Shown here in pieces: positions 56,313-64,000 of a stretch of DNA of 64,000 bases. Origin of the DNA: Rhizodiscina lignyota (taxonomy: Eukaryota; Ascomycota; Dothideomycetes; Aulographales; Rhizodiscinaceae); assembly GCA_010015805.1 (NCBI GenBank), contig ML978123.1, positions 682,001-746,000 on the forward strand, given 5' to 3'. Numbering within the stretch: the first letter of the stretch is position 1; each line of letters starts with the position of its first letter. Below the pieces are notes generated by a model, which searched no databases, was not told where the DNA came from, and saw only the letters and a program-made list of their open reading frames with translations. A program made the position numbers and the translations under genes.

Positions 56313-57183
56313 ATTGTTTGCGAATTATGGGCTCTTTTGTTGTCCAATAGTCGTAGCATACGTCATACGAGACAGGAAATGCAATACAAGCAAAGATATA
56401 TAAAATGACTTACACATCTTGGTCGTCGTCATCGTCCCTCATCTTGAACTTCCACCATGTCCGTGAGTACGACACTGTCGGGCGAAGAGGCCCGCCATCC
56501 TTCCCACCATTCCTGTCCGAGAAGGCGATGCTCCTTGCGAATGAGGTCGTGCTCGGATCCGGCATGCTGGGGCCAATTGACTCGTGCTATCGAAGACAAG
56601 ACAGATGCCATGCCATGCCCAGACAAAGGCAGAGAGACTAGGGATATACCCCACAATATGAGGATGTTGCCCTGGAGCCTGCGAGTCAGACTGGGAAGTT
56701 AAGAGATCTGGTGGAGCGCGTTGCAGTGCTAAGATCGATGGAGCAATCCAGGTGTTCTCTCAGGTGAAGGGCTGATGCAGATATGCACGAGTGCAGTAGT
56801 CGTGGTGCGCAAAAAGCAGAGACAAAGCGGGCAGATAAGGATAATAAGTGGCCATCGTGCCGAATGGAAGCGTGATGCAGTGCGACGGCGCATTCAGGTC
56901 GACGCGTTCTGCGGGAGGAACGCTTGAACGCGGGAACTTGGGAAGCATGACATAGAATCCTTTTTCCTGGTAGCGATCCCAGCAGCCAGCCCATGTGCGC
57001 GTCAAGATCGGGATTAGTGGAGATCTGCCAGGATAAAACAAAGCCTCATTCGTCACCTAATCGGATGACAGAGGGAGGCCATGTGCTGAGAAACAAAGCT
57101 TGGCTGGTGCTCGTGCAGCGTTCAAATAAAGCTCTATTTACATGTACATGAGTATTCTTAATTGCGCATATACAGAAGGCCCG
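56313..57183. other. Intergenic, TOK1 promoter and ETF-alpha 3' end
   Basis: 871 bp between two minus-strand genes. Several overlapping frames are open (for example 57056-56760, minus, 98 codons), but none shows a family feature or start context I trust. No repeats noticed. Confidence 0.5.
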
Positions 57184-58287
57184 TCACTTTTGTGCATTCA
57201 GTTTCTCGGTCAACTCTGGGACCTTCTCAAACAAGTCTCCAACCAAGCCTACGTCTGCGATCTGGAAGATGGGTGCATCTCCGTCCTTGTTGATGCATGC
57301 AATAACCTTGCTGTCCTTCATCCCCGCCAGATGCTGAATAGCACCGCTAATTCCGGCGCAGAGATATAACTGGGGAGCGACATTCTTCCCCGTTTGGCCC
57401 ACTTGCAAACTGTTGTCCGCAAAGCCGCTGTCCACAGCAGCTCTTGACGCGCCAATTGCCGCACCCAGTGCATCTGCGAGAGGAGGCATGAGACGGTCAA
57501 ACTCTTCTTTGGACTTCAGGCCTCGGCCGCCTGAAACGACTCTGCTCGCCGTAGCTAGGTCCGGTCGATCTGATTTCGTGAGGTTCTCTGATACCCACTC
57601 AGTCGGGCATTCGGCATTGGGATCAGCGCCTTCTTCAATCGCTGCTGAGCCACCTTCTGTTTCTCCTGCTGCGAAAGCCGTCCCTCTTACGGTAATAACC
57701 TTGGTACTGTCTCCTGACTTGACGGTGAGGATAGCGTTTCCTGCGTAAATTGGTCGGACAAAGGTATCCTCGCCCTCAATGCCTATTACATCTGATAACT
57801 GCTGTGTATCGAGGAGAGCCGCTACCCTTGGCATAAGATTCTTGCCAAACGCCGAGTGTCCGGCAAGGATGTGTGTAAATCCCCCCTTCTTGATGTTCTC
57901 GACGAGTAGTGGAGCGTAGTTTTCTGCAAGGCCCTGACATAATTCAGTCAGCAATGTAATTGAGCTCGCGTGCATAGTATATACCCTGTCATAGGCGCCA
58001 TTCTCGACGAATATAACTTTCTCTAATCCTTTGACCTTTGCCGCCTCCTCAGCTACCGCTTTGGTCCCGCTGCCAGCAACAATGCCAGTTACTGAACCGC
58101 CCAGCTTTTGAGCTGCTGTGACCGCTGCTAATGACGAGACATTTAGTTTCCCATCTCTTTGTTCCAGCACTGCTAATGACGACAGTAATCTAGCCAGGGC
58201 AGAGTATTGAGGGACGGTGACGGACTGGAATTGCCGTAGTTGCGTCCGCGCCTGGCGAAGGGCTGACCCCCGCGCGACTGAGAACAT
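57184..58287 (-). CDS. ETFA: Electron transfer flavoprotein, alpha subunit (mitochondrial)
   Basis: FAD-binding alpha subunit of the mitochondrial matrix ETF, which passes electrons from acyl-CoA dehydrogenases to ETF:ubiquinone oxidoreductase. Minus-strand exons are 58287-57985 and 57933-57184, giving 350 residues. The 51-bp intron is in frame and has no stop, so the unspliced frame is also open (367 residues). Splicing restores the invariant FVENGAYDRGLAENYAPLLV. The first 30 residues are Arg/Gln/Ser-rich without acids, a typical mitochondrial presequence. The C-terminal FAD domain shows ASRVVSGGRGLKSKEEFD, AIGASRAAVDSGFADNSLQV, GQTGKNVAPQLYLCAGISGA and IQHLAGMKDSKVIACINKDG, the classic ETF-alpha signature. 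Divergent from the Rsc8/Swi3 gene, 459 bp apart. Confidence 0.97.
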   Translation of the reverse strand: MFSVARGSALRQARTQLRQFQSVTVPQYSALARLLSSLAVLEQRDGKLNVSSLAAVTAAQKLGGSVTGIVAGSGTKAVAEEAAKVKGLEKVIFVENGAYDRVYTMHASSITLLTELCQGLAENYAPLLVENIKKGGFTHILAGHSAFGKNLMPRVAALLDTQQLSDVIGIEGEDTFVRPIYAGNAILTVKSGDSTKVITVRGTAFAAGETEGGSAAIEEGADPNAECPTEWVSENLTKSDRPDLATASRVVSGGRGLKSKEEFDRLMPPLADALGAAIGASRAAVDSGFADNSLQVGQTGKNVAPQLYLCAGISGAIQHLAGMKDSKVIACINKDGDAPIFQIADVGLVGDLFEKVPELTEKLNAQK

Positions 58288-58746
58288 GGTGATGGTGTCG
58301 CTGGGAGTGTGGAGGAGAGGATTGGCAGATATACAATGCTCGAAGCGACCTCGGCCTCACCACCATGGGCAATCGAGAAGGACGCCGCCGTACACTCGGC
58401 TAGCGACCGGCTAGGGACGGTTTCGGAGCAGCATCGGAAAGATTATTTCACGTGATGCCTTATGTAAGTATACGGCAGGCTCCGTGTTGATCTTGGCAGA
58501 GCCAAGTTGTGCCAGGATGCGCTTCCCCTTCACGAAACGCAGTCCAACGCGCTCTCCATCTCCCACGCCAGACACGCGCTCACAACCACCCCACACCTTC
58601 CCCAGCATTGTTGTTTAGGTGACTGGAGTCGCATCAACTACATTTCTCTGGCTTCTCGGAGACCCAGGCACCTCCGTCTATCGCGACTGACAACGCGAGA
58701 TTCGACCTGACGACCTACGAGCAACCACCTGCGCGCAGCTAAGACA
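58288..58746. promoter_or_regulatory. Short divergent promoter, ETF-alpha and Rsc8/Swi3
   Basis: 459 bp shared by two housekeeping genes. No TATA box at the expected distances was seen; some pyrimidine-rich tracts precede the Rsc8/Swi3 ATG. No other feature. Confidence 0.4.
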
Positions 58747-61215
58747 ATGGCTGATCAGACGGCGGGGGAGGAATTACTTGCAGCTGAAGGAGCAGCTGGT
58801 GCTGATGTCGTGGATTCCGGGGCTGATGCTCCAGGAGATGCGGCGCAAGGTGAAAGCGCAACAGGTATGTTCAGAGCAATCCGAACGCATACATGGGCTT
58901 TCCGCGCAGGAAGTCGGACTATACTTGATCCACACGATGCGCTATCTCAGGTTCACTGCTGATATTTGCAATAGAGGCAGATATTGATACCACCATGGGC
59001 GATCAAGGCGCCGATGCTCCCGCAGATACTACCACTGACACACAGCCAATCTCCGACAATCCTCTAGACGCTCCAGAGGGACCGAGGCCAGACGCTGAAG
59101 ATGCCGAAGCGGTCGAAGATGAAGAAATGGGCGATGCTGCAGATGCTGCAGACGGTGAGGAGGATACAAAGAAGGAGATGGACGGCGATAAAGATGGAGC
59201 AGAAGGCATAGATGCTCCGGCCGATGGGCAACAAACTCAGACAAAGTCATCGCTCGAGTCCCAAGCTCGATCCCATCTCATTGCGCAGACACACGCCATC
59301 ATCCTTCCCAGCTACAGCACATGGTTCGACATGCACCAGATACACAATCTGGAGCGCAAGGCACTACCCGAATTCTTCAACAGCCGGAACCGAAGCAAGA
59401 CACCAGCAATCTACAAGGACTATCGAGATTTTATGATCAATACCTACCGTCTCAATCCGACTGAATATCTGACTGTCACCGCATGTCGCAGGAATCTCGC
59501 AGGCGATGTTTGCGCGATTATGCGGGTTCATGCTTTCCTAGAACAATGGGGCCTTATCAACTATCAAGTATGTACCGACGCAATTTTTGACACGTTGCAG
59601 TGCTAATGTTATGTAATAGGTTGACCCAGATACCCGTCCTTCTACCATTGGTCCCCCATTCACCGGCCATTTCCGCATCGTAGCAGATACACCCCGTGGG
59701 TTGCAGCCTCTGCAGCCGGCTCCTGGCTCCACCAGCACCTCTGGAAAGGCCCATGCAACAACAGAACGCCTTGCTAGCGCTGCTCCTCCCATAAAATCAG
59801 ACCTAAACCTTGAGATCCGTCGTAACGTCTACGATACCAACGGCAAAGACGTCACGCCTGCAGAGGTTAAGGATAAGCCATCAGCAGACGGTGAAGGTAG
59901 TGGTGCAAACCGAACCCCTGCCGCAGATGGCAGCACAAAGAGTCTAGAAGATGCGCTCAAAGAACCAGGCAAGCAGTATCACTGCTATTCATGTGGCATT
60001 GACTGTTCGAGGGTGCGATACCACAATTCAAAGGCTCCACCACATTCGGCGCAAGGCAAGACTGGCGCAATGAGCAAGTGGGATTTGTGCCCAAATTGTT
60101 TCATGGAGGGCCGGTTCCCGGCTTCAACGACCGCAAGCGACTATACCAAGCTCGAGAATGAAAAATACTCCGCGCTACCGGACAGAGAAGCACCATGGTC
60201 CGATGCAGAGACGCTTCTCCTCCTGGAAGGTTTGGAATTGTTCGACGACAGCTGGAACGATGTCTCCGACCATGTTGGAACGAGGACGAGGGAAGAGTGC
60301 ATCCTAAAATTCTTGCAACTAGAAATCGAGGACAAGTATCTCGAGCCCGAACCAGCACCCGAACTGAACGGCAACGTCAATGGAGCGGCGAGCATGGCAT
60401 ATTTAAGCAAGGGTCGCATCCCATTCACACAGTCTGACAATCCGGTATTATCAGTCATGAGCTTCCTTGCTGGATTGGCCGAGCCTAATGTCACAGCTGC
60501 CGCTGCTGGCAAGAGTGTGGAAGAGATGAAAAAGACGCTGCGCGAGCGATTGGAGAAGGCGAATACGACTGGCAAGGGGAAAGGCAAGGCTACTGAGGAC
60601 GATTCTGCTGACAAGCCTGCGGAGAGCACTGAGGAAAGTGCCGCAGCGGAGAAGCCGTCTGAGGTAAAGAACGAAGACTCGATGGACGTTGATCAACCTG
60701 CTGCAGCTGCATCTCCTCAGCCCGCTGAAGATAATGCTGTTGCAATTGCTGATCCTAAAAAGACGGGCGCCAATCCTCAAGTCACTGTACCCTTGGCATT
60801 GTCCGCTGCTCGCGCTTCGGCCCTCGCTTCCCACGAGGAGCGCCATCTTACACGTCTCGTATCCGCAGCCACGAACCTACAGCTTCAGAAGCTTGACCTC
60901 AAGCTGCAGCAATTCTCCGAGCTCGAATCATTACTCTCCGCTGAGCGCAGAGATCTGGAGCGCCGTCGGCAGCAGTTGTTCCTTGACAGACTAGCATTCC
61001 AGAAGCGCATGCGCAGCGTTGAGGACACGTTCAACAGGGCGTGCAGCCTGTCACCAAATGAGGGTAGGGAGATGATTCAAGAAGTTGTGAAGGGCTTTGG
61101 ACTGCAGAGAGCCGGTGAAGGAATGGCGGCGATGAAAGCTGGCGTGGAGAAGACCGGTGGTGAGGTCATGCCGGTGGGGAGTGAGGAAAAGGGTTACAAG
61201 ATGTGGGAGATTTAA
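58747..61215 (+). CDS. RSC8: Chromatin-remodelling complex subunit, Rsc8/Swi3 (SMARCC) family
   Basis: Core scaffold subunit of nuclear SWI/SNF or RSC remodellers, 768 residues. Exons are 58747-58864, 58975-59567 and 59620-61215, all in phase. An acidic Ala/Asp/Glu-rich N-terminus (about 1-130) is followed by the SWIRM domain (about 143-260: [60 protein letters not shown]). A ZZ-type zinc module follows (about 355-400: CYSCGIDC and WDLCPNCF), then a SANT domain (about 428-478: [20 protein letters not shown]). Near 640-711 the C-terminal coiled coil ([20 protein letters not shown]) should dimerise. A ZZ plus SANT points to Rsc8-like proteins. Filamentous fungi may use one such subunit in both complexes, so the Swi3/Rsc8 choice is open. 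Confidence 0.95.
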
Positions 61216-62309
61216 ACCTCCCATTTTCTTGGCATAAATTGGGAGTGGAGCATGGGTTAATCATTCGGCAGGTTGCTGAGTCCTCTTGGCGGTAGAATGC
61301 CTGTCTCGGGCATGTTTTGGGCGTTCCTGGACGGAGACACGGTTCTCTGGGAAATGTGACGATTGACAAGTTTTTCCCGTATTCTGTGGAAGCAAACCTA
61401 AAAGGCTGAATTCACATTATGTAGTATTAGCATTCTCTTGGAAACAGATGATGACGATTTGTCTCATGAAAATTGAACCATCACGTGTGTTTGCCTTTGG
61501 CCCAAGCTCCCGTCCTTTTCGCTCGTTGATGACTTCCACCTTCACCAATCTTCTGTCTTGCCCGACCTGGTCTCCTTTTGATTAAAGGCATCGTTACTGA
61601 CCAAATTTCCTGGGAATTAGATTGAGACTAGAGAGATACCATCGACCTGTGCCTAGAACTGTCAATCGGCCCCTGACACGCCAGAGCTCCGCAAGTCCTA
61701 TGCTGTGCGCTTTAAAAATCCACCTCATCATTCGTGGCTCCGTCCCACGGCGACGCTACATCATGATAACGAATATATTGAGGCCTTTCAGCTTACGAGG
61801 ACTCTGCTTAGCTTATCTTCCTGATCACTGAACTTGAACATTATGAGAGTTTCTTGAGCGCTGGTCAAGTCCGTTGTTCCGCGCGGTATCAGCGCTCCAC
61901 CCGAAACTCGCTGGAGCGGACTTGTTCTCTCGCAAGTAGAATCCAAATCAGGCGTAGGTAGCTTATATTTGAAGACCAGAGACTCTACGGGTAGAAATCA
62001 GTCAGTCACACGAATTATACGGTCTCGGTGTTCATCAGTCGCCAGTCACAGATGCTGGCCTAGCGCTTACTTCATCTTACTTGATTACCTCTTCAGATCG
62101 TATCGCTTTAGTACAACAACTTATGACTCTGGTAAACCGATCACTTCTTCCCCTCTTGTATTTGCTTCGTAATCCTAAATCCTTTGTTCGGAAATTTTGC
62201 GCAGAATGTATATCGTGTCTTTGCAGATACTTTAGCTCTTTTTCGTTCCACGGACTACTCCGACCTGTATCGACGATTATTTAGATTATTGGTTGCAAAG
62301 ATTTTCAAA
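61216..62309. other. Intergenic between two plus-strand genes
   Basis: 1.1 kb holding the Rsc8/Swi3 3' UTR and the promoter of the hydrolase. Only short, unconvincing frames; no repeat or RNA gene noticed. Confidence 0.5.
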
Positions 62310-63588
62310 ATGAATCTCAGTGAAGAAGAGACCAAAGCCATCAGAGCGTAAGTCATATATCTATCCCGGACTCTGTCACTTGGATACTGATTGCCAAGAC
62401 TATAGTCAGATGTTCTCGACGCCGACTCTCCAGCGTTATAAGACATTTTGCGATGAGAAGTCTCTTCCCGTAAACGTTGAGGACATCTCAGAAGAGGCGC
62501 AAATAGGCTGGCTCGGTTCTCCAAAGGCTTCTAAAGTTGTCCTGTACACATGCGGTGAGTTCACCATCGCGTTCGTGGAATGGTTCTCTTACTTTCATAG
62601 GCGGCGGCCTGAAGGATCCGGCAACGCCATTCCATATACCGTTAATTTACAACGGCGTCCATCCGGTGCCCGAAGGCAATGAAGTTGCTGTTGGCCTTAT
62701 CATGCATGGTACGTGCTGGACTGCATCGCATTAATGGATATCCGTGACGGCGCACAATTAACTTCTCAGGTCTCGCACCATCATGTCGATATCCTGGACA
62801 GATTAGAGACTTCATTCTTGTTCTGAATCATATCTTGAAGACAAGACAAGCAAATTCGGTCAGCCTTCCGCCGGTCTAGTACAGTAGAGCCCAGTACGGC
62901 AGCTAGTTGAGACAAGATCTACCTAGCAGGCGATTCGTCTGGATCCGCATTGATCATTGCCGCTCTCTTTCACCTCGCTCATCCGCACCCACATGTCCCT
63001 GCACTTGAATTACCGCTATCGCAGGCTTTCGCGGGCGGTCTTCTCATCTCTCCCGCGTTTCCGCTCCCTTCCTCCGCTCCATCGGTCGACAGCAACAACG
63101 GTAAAGATCTGTATCCTAAATCCTCCTTGGTGGAGATGCGGGATACTGTTAGCTCTTCGACAGAAGAAGGCTTCAAGTTGACCATGTCTGACCCGTACTT
63201 TGCACCGGAGCAAGCGCCAGAAGCGTGGTTTTCGAATTTACCCATTGGAGATGTTTTGTTCTTGTTCGGAGGCAAAGAGATGCTTCACGATGACCTCGCA
63301 ACATGGGCAGTGAGGTTCAAGGTAAGAAAGAAAAATATCTCGCTTTGTACCTCGAGCAGGGGAGCTTCCATGCGTGTGGAGCTATCCTCCCTTGGCCTAT
63401 TGCGGACGCACCAACTTGCTCTTTCTCGACCCAAACTAACAGTATTCCAGAGGCAACATAAATCGCTCGTCGATATACACGATAATCCAGACCATGTACA
63501 TTGGCAATTCATTGTTGATGCAATGATGGGCGGGGACCCGTCTGTGCAGACGTCTGATATTGTTAAATGGCTGCAGTCCCTCTATTGA
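62310..63588 (+). CDS. Alpha/beta hydrolase, HSL/arylacetamide-deacetylase-like
   Basis: Esterase/lipase-like alpha/beta hydrolase of 308 residues from six exons: 62310-62347, 62406-62554, 62601-62708, 62770-62858, 62917-63321 and 63451-63588. The fourth acceptor (ACAAG) is the least certain. The nucleophile elbow is IYLAGDSSGSA with Ser135. The acid region reads FGGKEMLHDD and the histidine DHVHWQF, near residues 235-290, so a Ser-Asp-His triad can be proposed. The oxyanion motif HGGG of the family appears as CGGG (residues 62-65), which is unusual. The intron at 63322-63450 is 129 bp, in frame and stop-free, so a read-through form is possible. No signal peptide; probably cytosolic. The substrate is unknown. 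Confidence 0.82.
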
Positions 63589-64000
63589 ACGCGAAGTCCC
63601 CTCAGCAGCCACAACACTCCAAAACACGGCCAATTTCTTTACTCTTTCTTGCACCTCGCAATCAAATCTGCTGTAGACATCGCAGGTGTTTCAGTCGGGC
63701 CGACACATATCTCAGTTATATTCTTTGTCCCTTCCACACAATGCATTGTATGCGACACCGTGTTCTGGCTTCATGTGTGCAGCAACTCACTAAACTCTGA
63801 CACTGTGTGAGCAAGTATATGTTTCAATTGAAAGGACTCATACACTTGATGAAGATTCCCCCATCATTATCGGGTAGCAACCGTGTTTGCCTGCTTCTGT
63901 TGAATTTGATCCTCGAGCCCCCCAGTGTTTCCTTCATCCTGGATTTAGGCTCAGGTACACCACCGCGGATCTTCTTACACAGATATGGACGGGTTTGACT
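63589..64000. other. Right-edge intergenic sequence
   Basis: 412 bp after the hydrolase. A frame from 63807 is open for 63 codons near the window edge but has no recognisable content. A gene continuing beyond the edge cannot be excluded. Confidence 0.4.

Noticed and set aside
57184-58287. Single-frame 367-residue version of ETF alpha
   Set aside because: Seventeen extra residues interrupt the invariant GAYD-GL-ENYAPLLV region and are bounded by a GTATAT donor and CAG acceptor, so they are intronic.
1-64000. tRNA genes, rRNA genes, CRISPR arrays, telomeric repeats
   Set aside because: I looked by eye for B-box-like GGTTCGAATCC strings, rRNA cores, regularly spaced short repeats and TTAGGG runs and found none convincing. 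A tRNA scan would be needed to exclude weak tRNAs.

Overview
The window is nuclear DNA of a filamentous ascomycete (Pezizomycotina; Dothideomycetes is my tentative guess). The reasons are many short introns (about 48-130 bp) with GTAAGT-type donors and CTAAC/CTGAC-type branch sites, gene spacing of 0.3-3 kb, and fungal-only families: Zn2Cys6 regulator, Kre6/Skn1, TOK potassium channel, division-III chitin synthase, Pbi2-type inhibitor. I rebuilt 21 gene models, most by joining exons by eye; one of them, the Pbi2-like gene, is almost invisible until spliced. No tRNA, rRNA, CRISPR array or recognisable retroelement was found.

Layout. 1-8.7 kb looks accessory: the 3' end of an aldehyde dehydrogenase (+), a CmcJ/AsaB-type oxidoreductase (-), a divergent Zn2Cys6 regulator (+), a small inverted-repeat element, and a 14-TM-type MFS exporter (-). 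This resembles the edge of a small metabolic cluster. 10.0-17.7 kb carries an ankyrin protein, ribosomal protein L4 and an Msg5/Sdp1-type MAP-kinase phosphatase with an internally repeated tail. 17.7-21.4 kb is gene-poor and holds interrupted coding remnants. 21.4-37.1 kb carries Prp45/SNW, a 1000-residue disordered protein, a small Gly-rich protein, a protein with a P/Q/Y/N-rich N-terminus, and Upf2. 39.1-47.5 kb carries two cell-wall genes on one strand, chitin synthase and Kre6/Skn1. The chitin synthase is flanked on both sides, in opposite orientations, by arrays of one decayed repeat family of about 165 bp. 48.3-63.6 kb carries an F-box protein, the Pbi2-like inhibitor, a FAD monooxygenase, TOK1, the ETF alpha subunit, an Rsc8/Swi3 subunit and an alpha/beta hydrolase.

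How the genes fit together. Most of the window is housekeeping: splicing (Prp45), mRNA surveillance (Upf2), translation (L4), chromatin remodelling (Rsc8/Swi3) and mitochondrial electron transfer (ETF alpha). Cell-wall synthesis and its signalling form a second theme (chitin synthase, Kre6/Skn1, Msg5-type phosphatase). The first 9 kb are the most likely specialised-metabolism segment. The most unusual structures are the 165-bp repeat family around the chitin synthase, the repeated SP-motif tail of the phosphatase and the 230-bp element near 6.2 kb.
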